A stretch of 64,000 nt of DNA from Trifolium pratense. Taxonomy: Eukaryota > Streptophyta > Magnoliopsida > Fabales > Fabaceae. Where the stretch lies: contig NC_060059.1 in the NCBI RefSeq assembly GCF_020283565.1, forward strand, positions 36,572,338-36,636,337, written 5' to 3'. The translations under genes and the position numbers were made by a program. Of the stretch, positions 1-13,034 are shown in pieces. How positions within the stretch are numbered: the first letter of the stretch is position 1; each line of letters starts with the position of its first letter. Below the pieces are notes generated by a model. It ran no database searches. It worked only from the letters and a program-made list of their open reading frames with translations, and was not told the DNA's origin.

Positions 1-1195
1 GACCCCCGAACCAGATTAAACTGGTGGTAAAAAAAAAAAATACCAAAATTGCTCCGAGTGATGAGGGATTTGAAACTTTTGTTCACAGGAATGTGATGAG
101 GGATTTGACACTTTGGTTCAAAGGAATTTGAAACTCTGTTATCTTTGGTTCATGCGTGTGGAAAAAATTAAGCAGAGAGGGGGAGAACTTATCATGTGCA
201 TAATGGTGATGGTTTTCTAAAAAAAATCATAATGATTAAGCTGGAAATCAGAAACCACTCACACCAGCATAACAACAAACTCATCGTACAGTTTGGTGGT
301 GACCAAATCTTAATCCACGACAGAGATGGTGGTCATCAGTAAAGATGCTTCATCCATGAAATAAATTTAGGGGTTTTGTCGCAGATATTATGGGGTTATG
401 TATCTCAACTCGGTTTCGTCGATGACAACCTATGGTTGCCGGAAAATGGTCGTGAAAGTGGTGGTGGTGGTGCAACATAAACTTCTTCATTGAAAATCTA
501 AAAATAGAAGTGGTAGTTGACCGCAAAGAGATGAAAAGATTGGAGGTGGTTTCATGGCCAACGTAGACTGGAGGAATGCAATTGTTGTTGAATTAGTTGT
601 CCAATTTTGAGTCAAAATAACAGCTCTATACTTAAATACAGGCCTGAACATTAATTCATTATCACCAAACTATACTCTCAAAATTTCTTGAACAATATTT
701 AAAATAATCCAGCATCATATATTAATTTATGTTATTACATGGTGTATAACTTTACATCAAAATTCCTCCAATTACCCGGCACAGAAGGAATGCTTGAAAA
801 AATTGGGAGAACATACATGTTTGTTAGCTTTTATCTCAGAAGCTCGACTTTCTCCAAACACACTCCTCCTCATGCATTTGTCATTTGAACTATCACGTAT
901 TATAATTCACTCAATGTACACTTTATTTCAAATTTTCTTTTGAAAGTTGCGCTTGCCTACGACCCAAAAAGAATGCTGTGACTATCCACAACAGACAAAC
1001 CTGGTATGAAGCAATAAAAAGATGCATACCGTTAGCATTGAACATACAATGTATTAAAAAAAGTGTGGAAAAATATTATCAGTCTAAAGCATCAATGTAC
1101 CAGGAAAGTCAAAATAATGAGGAATAACTATGACTATGTGAGCTAATAATTATACTAGTTTTTGATGATATACTAACAATCCATTTCTTTTTTTT
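1..1195. other. Intergenic / downstream flank, no gene recognised
   Basis: AT-rich sequence downstream of the minus-strand transporter gene. I see no long open frame, RNA gene or clear repeat boundary. The part nearest position 1195 probably holds that gene's 3' UTR. Confidence 0.5.
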
Positions 1196-4100
1196 CTACA
1201 CTTCTTTTCTTTTATTAACCAACACTGCTATTTGAGAGGGAGATGGATAGAATAAGTTCACACGTACGGGAAGGCCATAAAGGGCAGAAGTTGATGGACT
1301 GCCGTTTTGGGTGCCAAAAAGCATTTTATATATTCCAGCTGCTGCAGCATCTCCAAGTCTTTGAACCAGCACATCTATGCATATCTGCATCAGCATGTAT
1401 GTTCGTTTAATGTACTTATGAGGAAATTCGCTAAAAATATAGCATATTAAAATGTTATGGCAGTTAAGTCCTTGGTTGGCTCCAAAATGAAAACGGGACA
1501 CGGCTGTAAGAGTAACTCACATTTTAATCATCTAAGTTGTGAGAGTCAAACAATTTAGTCCCTTAAATTTGCAAAATAGAAATTTAGTCTCTTAAAATTA
1601 TAAAACATCAGTCAATTTAGTATCTTCACCAAAATACCTCTGTCAAGACAATGAAAGAACTTTGCCTTGAGTAGTACTTTCTTGCCTCATCAAGACAAAC
1701 ATACAACTTTTAAATTGTGTTGGCAAATTCGGAAACGGGACTAAATTAACTAATGTTCTTTACTTTAAGGAACTAAATTGTCATTTGGAAAAGGATCTAT
1801 ATGCTTCTACATTCCCAAGATCTACAACCACTACTACATTTAACCTTTAGTACGGAAAGAAAGCACAAAGAAAATGATGGTCATACTTTAGCTTTATACT
1901 TTTCATCCTCTGAAACAACAACAAATAGAAGTTCTCTTCCAGGCCTTGTAACGACATATGTAACAACCTGCAACATTTTAGAACATGAATATGAATACAC
2001 ACAAAATATAAACAATAGTTAATTTAATCAACAACGTGCTGTTTTATAATACACAGGGTTAGAGTTATTAATATCTTCAAAAGATGAAGATAATTGATCA
2101 GAAAACTGTTCAAAGCCAGTAGAGGTGGGAACAGGCCAGGCCGGCCTACATGGCCTTAAGGCCTAGCCTACATAGGCTCAGGCCAGGCCAGCCTATTTCT
2201 TTAAATAGAGCAGGCCAATGCTTTTTTATAAGCCTATTTAGCTAAAAAGGCCAGGCCGCAGGCCATTAAAAAAGCCTTTGAGGCCTACTAGGCCGGCCTA
2301 TTTAAGTTAACATGAATAATATTTTTATTACGATTATTATTTATATATTAAAATTTATACTTTGATTAAATTATAAATCTATTAACTTTTTAAGTAATTT
2401 AAGTTTATTAATCTACATTAGTTTTTAACATATATAAATGTATTATTATAAACTAGAATTGAAATATGATGACATATATAGTCAAATTCTCTAAAATATC
2501 AAATGGAACATTATTTTATTAGTTCATAAGTATATTTCAAAATAAATATAATTATTTATTTAAATATGTTCATATGAAATAGGCTTTTAAACAGGCTAAC
2601 AGGCCACATCAGACTTTCAAAAGGCCAGGCTCAGGCCTAGAATTTAAGCCTATGATAGGCCACAGGCCAGGCTCAGACCTTCGATTTTTTGACAGGCCAG
2701 GCTCAGGCTTGGCAAAGCCTAGCTCGGCCTAGCCTATTCCCACCTCTAAAAGCCAGGAAAGAGAAACATATTCTGAAAAATGAATGCAAGAACACAATAT
2801 TTATAACTAAAAATACAAATTCCTAAATCATTACTATATATCATACAACAAACCTGTATAGTAATATGCTCTTTTTTTATATTTCCCTTCAAGTTAAGGC
2901 GTATAGATCAAGCTTATTACAAATATAACTTATCCGAGATACTCAAAAAGACCCTGGCCTCAGAACCAAAGTTCAACAGTACCTTGATCAAAGCCGTTCT
3001 TTCCATTCAACTCTTTGGTGGTGATGGTAAGAAAACCCAAAACAGTAAAGAAAATCAAATTCCTTTCTGAGGATTCAACCATTGGAGTAACCAGCTGTTA
3101 TATTATGGGGAATTATTTGTACAGATTTTATTTAATTTTTGTATAGCCATTACTAGAATTTACGATCCTTAGTCTATACATTGCAGCCTTGTGCCAAAAA
3201 AAAAAATCCAGTCTTGGGATATTCATCCATGAGAAAGTAAACACAAGTCTGAAAAACAGAAAACCAGAGAAGCTAAACCAAACCATAAGGCTTTGTTTGT
3301 GAGTTTGGAGGGGAGGGCTTGAGTGGGAGTGGAGCAGAGGGAAAAATAGAGAAATCTTCCACATATTTTGAGTGTTTTTGTAGGAATGCTTATGATTAAT
3401 ATATTTTTTATTTTGAGAATATTATACAACATAGATTAAATTTGAAGAATCCATAAAACCCTCCAAAATCCTCCTCCAATACAATTTTTGAGTTTCCCCA
3501 ATTTACGAGGTTTTGTATCATGAAAAATGAACCCCTTAAAGCCCTTTCCTCCTCCGCACCTAAACTCCCAAGCAGACCCGAAACAGACCAATTAGGTAAC
3601 AATACATCCAGGCAAACACCTGCAGGCTGTAACAATCAAACTGAGGCAAAGCAGAACCAGGGAGTGCTGACAACCAAGTTGACACCAGCGGCGAGGTCTG
3701 GTAGTGACAGGAAAGCAGTCTGTGAACCTTCTGGCAACAATACATGAAGGGGAAGCCAGTTGGCGGGTTTTGAGATGGGTTGAAGTGTCGCCTCTGACAC
3801 TAGACGACTACTCACGATGGGCCAGTGATCACAGGAGCTGAAGCCCCAAACTGAAAGGACAGCTGAGGCAAAATAGAGGGATCACATCGACGAGAGAGCT
3901 CAAATAACAAAGAATTGAACAAATATCTATAAAAGGGAATAGCAACAACCAAGCCTTATCCCACTAAGTGGGGTCAGCTACACAGATCAAACGGCGCCAT
4001 AATGTTTTATCATATCATATCTCTATGCAAAAAATATCTATAAAGGGGAAGAAGTATCTAAAGAAGCAAATATCTATATACATTATTGATATTACATATT

Positions 4101-7100
4101 TCTAATATGAAGCATTTTTAATTATTGTATATTTCTATTGAAGAAGCAAGAAATTGAAGAAGTAAGAAATGTTTGCAAGTCGTAGAGGACAACCTTTCTC
4201 ATTGTCTCACAAATAGCCACCACCATCCAATCTGGCCAAACAGCTAGAGCGGCTAAATTTAAGAAGCCAACGAAAGGAGCTGAGCATATAGCTGTAGTCA
4301 CCCCAGCAACAGTAAGAATGCGCCCCTGCACTAGATAAATAAAAATTAACGAAGAGATGAAGTGATTACATTGGAATTATGCAACTACAATACTAACAAC
4401 AAATAAGAAAAACTACCACAAGGATATATTTAATTACTATTATTGCTGAGATTGAGAATATTACTTTACTTGCTGGAAATGAGTAATGTAGCATTTGAAA
4501 TAAAAAAGGGTTTGGGGAGCAGTCCATTTACGCAAAAATCCAATTATCAATTTACATCCTTATTATAGCAGTCCATTTACGCAAAATAAAAGCCAATTAT
4601 CAAATTGTGTACTTATTGTAGTAGTCTATTCACCCAAAACTCTTGGTACACTTTAGTTCCTATAAATCATGTTAGCACAATCTGATGAGTACAAAAGCAA
4701 ATTCAAACCAGTATCAAATTTTTTAACTTTTTCAAGTGTATCTAAGGTCCAAACACAACTCTAAAATAATGTTCAATTCCAAGCAGAAAAAGTAATTTTT
4801 TGAAACGCTTACCGTTAAGGATAGTTGTCCAATAAGAATAAAAACAGCAATAAAGCTATTTATCTCGGCAAATAGTTTTCTCCTACCAATAGAGCTAGTA
4901 ACTGTGCTGGCAATAACACTCACCTTCTGCAATCAGATTGGAAAACTTCAGAAGAAATACCCTTTAGAGATGTATACAGGTTCAAAAAGTCATCTTAACA
5001 CACATAGAATGGTAATGAAGACCACTTCAGAGATTAATCATCCAAAGACAAACAGAGAATATTCCTATTTATAGCTTGATCCCAATAAATCAAAGGATGT
5101 AATCAAAGGGCTAATTGACTATCCTAGCCTAACCATCAAACCAAGCAATAAACCAGGCCAAATGGTAAACCGAACTAAACACTGCCTATCCTAGCCTAAC
5201 CATCAAACCAAGCAATCAATACAGGAATAAGACCAATTGATTACAACCCACAGCAACTAGCCACAAAACATAGCAAAAACAGCAAAATAGAAGCAAATCC
5301 AGAGGTAAATGGCCAGACAGCCCACTCTAGTGGAAAACATTGAAAATTAAAAACTAAAACACAAGTACAAGTGCAATAAAAGGTTTTTAGCCCCTCTACA
5401 CTTCTGAAACATGAACCCCACTAAAACAAAACTTTGAATACTGAAAAGGAAATGAAACCGTGAATCATAATTGCTATTCATTAATTCAGTATGTACTAGT
5501 AGTGGCCTATGTATACACAGATCATAAGCAGAATTATGTTGTGCAGGACAGGATGGAATCAAAAAGAAAATCACGGGGAGATTCCAATCAACAATAAAAA
5601 GTAATCTGGATTAGACTGGGAATCATAGGAAGAGCAATATGACAGCAGATTTTGAGGAAGCAATAGAGCTTTATGTAAATACATAATTTTCTATATGCTA
5701 TATTATTTTCTAAGAACAGAAATGCGGATAATGAAAACCAAAGATGTATTGCAGGACAGAAGATTACCTAACCTGGAAATAGAAGAATGAAGAGACAACT
5801 GCGCTCAGCCAGATGAACAATGATATATGCAACAGGTAAGTTGATGACAGTATAAGCCAGAGTCCTTCCAGTATGGGCCAAACTTTATGCTTCACTAAAG
5901 AAGTGGATGACTTTGGGGAACCTATTGGAGTGGGTTCAGTCCTATCAATCTCACCAGCTACATTCTTGTGGTTGGAATCAGATTCTCTAAATTCAAAATA
6001 AATAAACAAATAATTATGATAATATCCCTCCTATTGTGTTGCACAATACATTTTCTGATATTTTTTAACAAACAAACTGTTAAATGAGATGCATGCAGTC
6101 CATGATGTCCATAATTAACTATCTCAATCTCAATAGCCTTGCATATCAATCCATAGTAGGGATTGATACGCAAGGCTGCCACTAATAGTGAGTAGTAATT
6201 GTCTAATAGACGGTCAAGATGGCCACATGTAATGAGAAATAAAAGGGGCTGGAGGTAGTTAGTTAGGAGGAGATAGGTGTGATTTGTGAGGAGTGAAAGA
6301 GAGGGACAGACAAGACACTGAAATGTCCTGGTGTGAGAGAACACTTCTTTATTACCATCTTTGTTTCAATCGCTTTATCTTAGAGCCTGTATCCTGTTAA
6401 TAAATTTGCAGAGATTTTATCAATAATGCTCTGTTTTCAATCCCATGTTCAGAATCAGCTAACCACACTTGGTGGAAAAAGGCTTAGTTGTTTTTATTAC
6501 GATCTGCTGCTATTAACTTGAATTAGAGTTCGCCTAAATAAATCCACCCAAGTAGTTACCCAATCAGTTAGTTGAAACTTGTAGTCTGGGATAGTTAGAT
6601 ATGTAAGATGTGACGCCTAGTTCTACATGCGTTAAGTTTTCCTTAATGGTTAAATTTTGCCTCTGAATGAAAAATGAGTTACGTACCATCTCTAATGCAT
6701 CTCAATTTTCTTTCATATAACTATGAAGATAAAAAATATGGGAATAACCTAATGGGAGACAATTCTTCTTCAACATGAGATGTATCACAATTTATCCCTC
6801 TTGATGTCTGAGCCGCAAGTTCCATCAACAAAGCAGCAAACAGAAGTAAGACTGCAAAAGAAACGATTCCAATGTTAAACAAAGTGAAACCAAGCAAGAA
6901 AGGATGATATAAGGATGTGCAAACTTACATGGACCAACAAAAGCCATTCCTGTGGCAAACAATGATCCACAAAGTTGTCCAAGGGTGGCACCAGCACCAA
7001 TAAACCCAAATAATCTTGAACCTGACTGAACCCAAAGAATGTTAAGTTGGTCCCAGACAACCAAAATCAAAACAAAAATTATGTATCAATAAACAAACCT

Positions 7101-8975
7101 CATTGTCCATTACGTCAATTACCCTTGCCCAAGTTGAAGAAATTGTAATTAGATTAAGCAAAGCAACCTTGGCACAAAAAAGAAAAATATAAATATATCA
7201 CAAAAGTATCTTTGGAAGCAAGCTAGCAGGAGAATGAAAAGTGGAGAAGAACAAAACCATTATAAGCCATACCCAAAGAAACAATCCTATACGGACAGAG
7301 ATATAAAACCATCCATGGTTATCCCAGCCAGATGACGATGCAAGACTACCTTGATCACTAAGTTTCCCTTCTTTTGAGGTCAAAGCCGTGGACCCCTAGG
7401 TGTAGGAACAGAAAACCCATTTTAACACGATCTTAACACAAATGATATACTGAGCAGAATATCAAGACTGCAACAAAAAACTTCCAGTTATATTATTGTC
7501 TTACAATCAAATTGGAGGTCGAAGATCCAGCTGATGAGTAGTGCCATAAAATAAAGAACACTATGAGTGATACACTGAAGAACCTGTGTATGAAAACCAA
7601 AGCCTGGAATTTCAAAAGGCTTTATTACAGTATGACATGCAAGTAAACATCAACTAATAACCATTATATATCATTTTCAAATTCATTTTTCATGACAAAA
7701 CTGACTAAATAGTTAAATATGAATGCATCTTAACATAATTTGATTTTCTCTTATTAAAACAATATATTATTACAATGATTCAAATCCCAAAATATTACAT
7801 CCAAATGGTTGCTTTTTGAAAAGCCTGGTATTTTGTTCAAGGCTTTCAGCCCTTGAACATGCAACCGCATTTTGATTCTTATTTCTTGATGTTTTTAAAT
7901 TGTCTGCAACAAATACAAAGTACATAAAAATGGACATTTTATGGAACCCGTCAAATACCAAGTGTGACCATTATTTTCATAGATATGGTCTTTCCCTGGA
8001 GCTCCTTTACCAACTCTTATGATGTATATGATTGTACATCGATGTCTCCGCAAAGTGAATTAAGGAATTGACTTAGCACTCTGACTATAAATGAGATGTC
8101 TAGTCGAGTAACTACAAGATAGTTTAAATCTCTAACTAATTTGAAGTATCTTTTAGGTCCAAAAGTAACTCCCCTAAATTCATAAGAATTTAGCATTTGA
8201 TCCCTAGCTAAGAGTGTTTAAGAACCTTGCATTGTACATACTAGTTTCATATGATACTACTCCGACCATTTTTATAAGAAACAGTTGACCTTTTTAAGTC
8301 CATTGAATAACTGATGTATACCAGATAATTGTTTCTTATAAAAAAGGACCGGAGTATGTACTAGACACTTCAAATTGAAGACATGTCTAGTATCTCCCTT
8401 GTGTCATGTCATATCCGAAACATGTAGCTATTTGACACATATCGGTGTCCGATACTGATACATATAATAAATATATAATTACATTCAGTCACTATTCACT
8501 TCAAATTCTCAAATTATTATCCGTGTCTACGTGTTAGCGTCCGGTGTTCTTATATGAATATGAATGATGAAAATTGAATTGAAGAAAAAATAAAAAATTG
8601 TGATAAAATAAAACTCAACCTTGTTTTTAGAGAGATTAGGGAGAGAGAAGACGAGTGATGAAAACGGTGCAGCAACGACAGTGAGCAACAATGAACCTAT
8701 AAATAAACCAGGTAGATTCGATAGTCCCAATGAAATTGCACCTTCATCACGCAAAGGTAAAACTACAAAATACGCACTCAAAATCTGCAACAGCAAAAAA
8801 AAAATCGAAAAATTAATTAATAATTAAACGGAAGAAGAAGAACATTGTGAAAGTAACATTGAGATGAGAAACTCACAAAGAAGAAACAGAAGAATGAATG
8901 AAGAAGAGCAGAGGATTCGTGCGGGTGCACCGTAACAAAAACGGAGACAAACGCATCAAATCGATTCCTCCCCAT
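1196..8975 (-). CDS. MFS-fold membrane transporter related to the TLC/NTT ATP-ADP carriers, 12 exons
   Basis: Exons in transcript order: 8975-8877, 8784-8620, 7603-7505, 7395-7273, 7167-7099, 7025-6929, 6851-6749, 5986-5773, 4926-4813, 4325-4194, 1967-1887 and 1384-1196. All junctions are GT-AG, the phases agree, and the product is 494 residues. The start is the ATG before GRNRFDAF, just upstream of the first good donor. The protein is strongly hydrophobic, as expected for about 12 membrane spans. Residues 43-47 read PLRDE, and a later segment reads SRLFGFIGAGATLGQL; both resemble the bacterial MFS-like relatives of the TLC nucleotide carriers. A polar loop in exon 8 (ESDSNHKNVAGEIDR) probably lies between the two halves. 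The C-terminus is a soluble tail after GDAAAAGIYKMLFG. Introns hold several transposons. Substrate and membrane are unknown; the family is assigned from motifs remembered, without a search. Confidence 0.85.
2120..2748. mobile_element. Non-autonomous hAT element in transporter intron 10
   Basis: The ends are inverted repeats: TAGAGGTGGGA at the left and its complement at the right. An exact 8-bp target duplication, AAAGCCAG, lies at 2112-2119 and 2749-2756, which is diagnostic of the hAT superfamily. The outer 150 bp on each side are full of AGGCC/GGCCT motifs, and the centre is AT-rich with no transposase. Total length is 629 bp. Confidence 0.9.
3940..4029 (-). mobile_element. Au-SINE-like fragment in transporter intron 10
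   Basis: The stretch GCCTTATCCCACTAAGTGGG, preceded by AGCAACAACCAA, is the complement of the conserved 3' end of plant Au-type SINEs, which end in TTG repeats. It is flanked by a near-perfect direct repeat of about 19 bp beginning AAATATCTATAAA at 3921 and 4031, as expected for a target duplication. Only the 3' part of the element is present. Confidence 0.6.
4518..4640. repeat. Imperfect tandem repeat in intron 9
   Basis: Two to three diverged units of about 50-57 bp begin with AGTCCATTTACGCAAAA (4523 and 4569) and a degenerate AGTCTATTCACCCAAAA. The unit also contains a shared CCAATTATCAA. No coding function is seen. Confidence 0.6.
5119..5216. repeat. 31-bp direct repeat in intron 8
   Basis: CTATCCTAGCCTAACCATCA and the following AACCAAGCAAT occur at 5119 and again at 5186, separated by 36 bp. 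They lie in the intron between the exons ending at 5773 and starting at 4926. Confidence 0.75.
6060..6440. mobile_element. Possible solo LTR remnant in intron 7
   Basis: The stretch has the texture of a legume LTR: GGTAGTTAGTTAGGAGGAG, a purine-rich run, then CTTCTTTATTACCATCTTTG and an AATAAATTTGCAG end. I found no clear TG...CA ends or target duplication, so this is tentative. Confidence 0.25.
8260..8354. mobile_element. Stowaway MITE, 95 bp, in transporter intron 2
   Basis: The inverted ends CTCCGACCATTTTTATAAGA and the complement of CTTATAAAAAAGGACCGGAG are flanked by TA dinucleotides at 8258-8259 and 8355-8356. Size, TIR sequence and TA target site all fit Stowaway. Confidence 0.85.
8430..8555 (+). 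repeat. Dispersed GTGTC-rich repeat, copy a (transporter intron 2)
   Basis: It contains CGGTGTCCGATACTGATACA, then TTCTCAAATTATTATCCGTG and GTCCGGTGT. The same order of motifs recurs at 9658, 48294 and (inverted) 50962. It is probably a non-autonomous element of unknown class. Confidence 0.6.
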
Positions 8976-9196
8976 CGCGCGTTTCTGTTTTCCGATCGGA
9001 GACGAGAGGAAGAACAACAATTTTTTATTTTTTCTTAGCATTGCAATTTGCAACTAGTTCCCAAAGTCAAAAAATTAATGCCACGTCATTTATATTTGGG
9101 TTCTCAAAAAATTGATTAATCAATTGAACGACTCAGATCTTTCCACGTAAGACTGTGACCACACCGTAACGTAAACTTTCCCTTTCAGCGACGACG
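8976..9196. promoter_or_regulatory. Shared divergent promoter of transporter and macrodomain genes
   Basis: Only 221 bp separate the two start codons, so both promoters and 5' UTRs must lie here. CCACGTCA at 9081-9088 (TGACGTGG on the other strand) is a bZIP-type G/C-box hybrid, and a second ACGT core, CCACGTAA, lies at about 9143. Site function is inferred from motif only. Confidence 0.65.
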
Positions 9197-12100
9197 ATGA
9201 TGGCAACCATTTTCTCAAGTTCTCGTTTTCTGCTAAATACACTGAAATTCACTTCGCGTTCAAACGCCGTTAACCTAAGAAGAAGTTTCCGTCCATCAGG
9301 AATGAATACTTCAGCTAGGGTTTCCAGTAACGGTAGCGGCGGTGCTGTTCGTTTCCCGTTATCTTCATCGAATGCTTTGATCATTCAGAAAGGAGATATC
9401 ACGAAATGGTCCATTGATGGTTCCACCGATGCAATCGTATGTAAAATTTGCTCTACTGTTTGATATTTTTCTTACAATTTATATAGAAAAAATCTAGAAT
9501 TTTATAAATTTATATGTATAACTGTATATGAATGTGAACACATGCAGGTAAATCCTGCAAATGAGAGAATGCTTGGAGGTGGTGGTGCAGATGGAGGTAA
9601 ATCATTTCTAATTTCTATATATAATTGAAATTTTTTTGAGTTAATAGTCAATTTAGTCATATGTGTCGGTGTCAGAAGAGCGCATGTGTCAGACACCGAT
9701 ACATGTGACTACATTAAACTATTTTATTTTCTCAAATTATTATCTGTGTCGTTTCTCAGTGTCCATGTCGTGTTTGGTGTATGTGTATGTGTTTGTGCTT
9801 CATAGGTTCCCACGTCATTAACATTTCAAAACTTGCTATCAAATGCATCATTCTACAATTACCAATGGAAGAACGAACTCAATTTATGTTTTTTTATCTC
9901 AGAGATCATTTTGGAATATTGATAATGTGTGAAATTAAGTTGATACAGTTCTACTCATTAGTTCTTAATTTAATTTTAAGTAGAAAAATTTATAAATAGT
10001 ATATCAGTATATGGTGTTATATAGTTATATGGGGTAGTAAAAATGATCGTTGAGTGATGGCCTTTTATGGTGATTTCAGCTATACATAGGGCAGCTGGTC
10101 CAGATCTTGTTAGAGCATGCCGGAATGTACCAGAAGTCAGGCCTGGAGTTCGCTGCCCAACGGGGGAAGCAAGGATCACACCGTGAGTTCTTATAATTTT
10201 ACATATAGGAACTTTTTTGATGCGCTTGTTTTATGGTTATCTTTCAGTTGGATAAGCACTTCGATGAAAAGTGAATCACCAGATTAGTCTCTATGGGGTT
10301 CAGGCAACTTGTTTCCTAAAATTAACGAAATTCCAAAGTATTCTCTGAAATTGAAAGTATTTGATTGCACTAGTCCTTTTGTGTCGCTTAATCCAATTGT
10401 CTCGAAGAGACTAATGTTATCAAAGATTTTCAATTTCATGGATAATTATAAAATTTTTTAATTTCAGCTCTTTTACAATTTCAGGGGCTAAATTAGGTAA
10501 TTCACTTAAAGTATAATCATCTTGGAAAGCTTATTGAATATAAGTTGTTTTGGTGTTATTTTCTTCATAAGGATAAAAATTGAAACTTGTGAACATAGCC
10601 TTCGCAGAACGGCAGAATCTTGTCTTATATAGACCTTTTACTTGTTTGGTGTGCAGAGGTTTCCTGCTGCCTGCTTCTCATGTTATTCATACTGTTGGCC
10701 CAATCTATGATGTTGATAGTAATCCTGCTGCATCTCTGGCAAGTGCTTACAGGTAGCTTTTTTGTAATGTTGTGATTCAGAAGCTATTCTTCAACCTTCG
10801 TCATCTTTGAACTATTAAAAGTTCATTCCATTTTGTATTTTGGTTCATAGTCATTATTACAGGACTGACATTTTGTATTATCAAATTGATTTTTCAGAAA
10901 TAGTTTGAGGGTCGCAAAAGAGAACAACATTCAATACATAGCATTCCCAGCTATATCATGTGGTGTCTATGGGTAAGTTCATGCTAACAAATTCTTCTAT
11001 TCATTCCCCGTGTTCTGTTCATTGGTAATGAATAATGATCACATATTTACATGGTTATACTGGTGTGAAACTTTAGGTTGGTCCCATGGCTTGAGATGTA
11101 ATTCTCTTTCACATTTCCCTAGATATAACATGCGGTTGGGCTTCTGTTTTGCTTTTTGCCTTTTGAGAGAATTATATTTAAGGATCTGCCAAAAAGACGG
11201 TGATAATTTATGATTAATGAAAACCCCACTCTGACTATTCAAATCATTAGGGGAAAACACAGTTAAAAAATTTATAATGCAATAGCATACCATTCAAGAT
11301 GCTGTGTGTCATGAACTAATTATATCAAAAGTGTTAAGTTAGATGAAAGAACATGAATGCTGTTTATGTCTAACACACCCTGATGCAATGGACAATGAAC
11401 AAGCCTACTCAACCTTATGTGGAATTTTAGCTATTATGAAGAATAGAGCTAGCTACAAGTGTTGAACTGTAGACCATTTGATCATAGAGACCGACTATCG
11501 CTTAAGTTGTTAGGTGAACGTGATTTTTATTCTGATGACCAATTTGTTCCCAAACCTAACAAATTCTATCTTCAGGCTTGCAAATATAGTTTTCCCTTTG
11601 ATTTGATATTATAATAACTAAGTCTCTCTTCCCAAATGTTTAATGCTCTGCATTTTTCAGATACCCTTACGATGAAGCTGCTACTGTAGCAATTTCTACC
11701 ATCAAAGAGTTCCAAAATGACTTTAAGGAGGTAGTATTACATTCCATTTACTCCATTTTCTCTATTTGAATAGTATATAATATGGATTTGGCTCCTTTAA
11801 ACTTTAGAAGTTAGATATCCTAATCATTAGTGCAAAGATCAAAGGTTGATAAATCATGAGTTTGTTACGCATTACACACTCTAAAGGAGTCAAATCCATA
11901 CCATTTATACTTTTCGTGAGCGCTATTTTGCCATTGGGTTTCTTAACTTTCAAATATTTGCTCAATTTGGAAAATGTCAAAAGTTGGTTTAATTGATCGA
12001 TGATCGTATTTCCTATGAATTGCAAATATTTCATTAGGCCTAATTTGACTAAATATTCAATGAAAGAAATTATGGGGAGTAAAGATGTCCTTTCATTGAA

Positions 12101-12420
12101 CAACTTATTAAAGCTAAATTTATATAATTTCGTGTAAGATAAAAATTCAAAAAAGGGTCACGAAATGAAAAAGAAACATGACTATAAAAATGAGAGTACC
12201 GCATGGGTAAATTTGCTTTCTAGAGTGATGACTCAAATTTTTTTATAAAGGATTTATAGAATTGACCAGGTTTGTACCTAATAAGATTATCTTTCTATAG
12301 CTGAAGTTTATAGAATACTTAATTACATTTATATATTTGTTTCAGGTCCACTTTGTTCTCTTCGCGTCTGATATTTATGACATTTGGTTAAATAAGTCGG
12401 ATGAATTGTTGAAAGGTTAG
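9197..12420 (+). CDS. Macrodomain (MACROD/YmdB-like) ADP-ribose-processing protein, 7 exons
   Basis: Exons: 9197-9436, 9548-9596, 10080-10182, 10657-10752, 10898-10972, 11661-11730 and 12346-12420. Junctions are GT-AG, phases agree, and the product is 235 residues. The macrodomain begins near residue 65 (IIQKGDITKW). It carries the family's ligand loops: NPAN at 82-85, GGGGADGAIHRAAG at 90-103, HVIHTVGP, and the glycine loop FPAISCGVYG at about 179-188. Members of this class remove ADP-ribose from proteins or deacetylate O-acetyl-ADP-ribose. The first 60 residues are rich in Ser, Arg and Asn with few acidic residues, so an organelle transit peptide is likely. A second in-frame ATG lies at 9200 directly after the first. 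An Arabidopsis relative of similar length exists, to my knowledge. Confidence 0.93.
9658..9806 (+). repeat. Dispersed GTGTC-rich repeat, copy b (macrodomain intron 2)
   Basis: It carries GTGTCGGTGTCAG, CAGACACCGATACATGTGAC, TTCTCAAATTATTATCTGTG, then GTGTCCATGTCGTG and GCTTCATAGG. The motif order is the same as in the copies at 8430 and 48294. Confidence 0.65.
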
Positions 12421-13034
12421 TGTCCCCTCAGAAATCAGTCCACAGAATTGAAGACCTAAGTCGTTTAGACTCGTGCAAGAAATTAATTACAACATTTCAT
12501 ATGGTTCTTTTGTAAGGAAAATATGTAAGCTAAATTACACTTTACTAGATGTTATATTCTTCTCTTGAATGTTAGAGGGATTTAGTATTTTATGCTATAA
12601 ATATGAGACTGGAAATGTACCAAAAAAAAAGAGACTGTAAATGACAATTATTTCTGCAGTTTTTGAAGTTATTCTATGGTATCGGATTAGTCCTTCAATT
12701 TTGAAAGTTATTATGCAACTCTTTTTTTTTTTACTTCAAATTATGCAACTCTTGTTTACACTGCTAGTCAATTACATGGTGATGGAGCATTGGGATGAGG
12801 CAAGTGGATTTATATAGACTCAGCCAAATGTGTTGTTTGTCCAAAAAAAAAATGGTGGCACTGCGAGATTTAATTTTGCCACGCTACTGATTTTCATTTA
12901 TTTTTAGCGTCAAAGAAATGAAATTTTAATTAAAGAAATGAAGAAAACAAAAATAATATATCATAACTTTCTATTTATGTTTTTGAATATTAAATAAATA
13001 GCACACAATTTGTTTTTTCTCGTTTTCACGTTAA

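Noticed and set aside
5958..6344. 128-codon minus-strand frame
   Set aside because: It lies in a transporter intron, lacks a domain, and overlaps a possible solo LTR.
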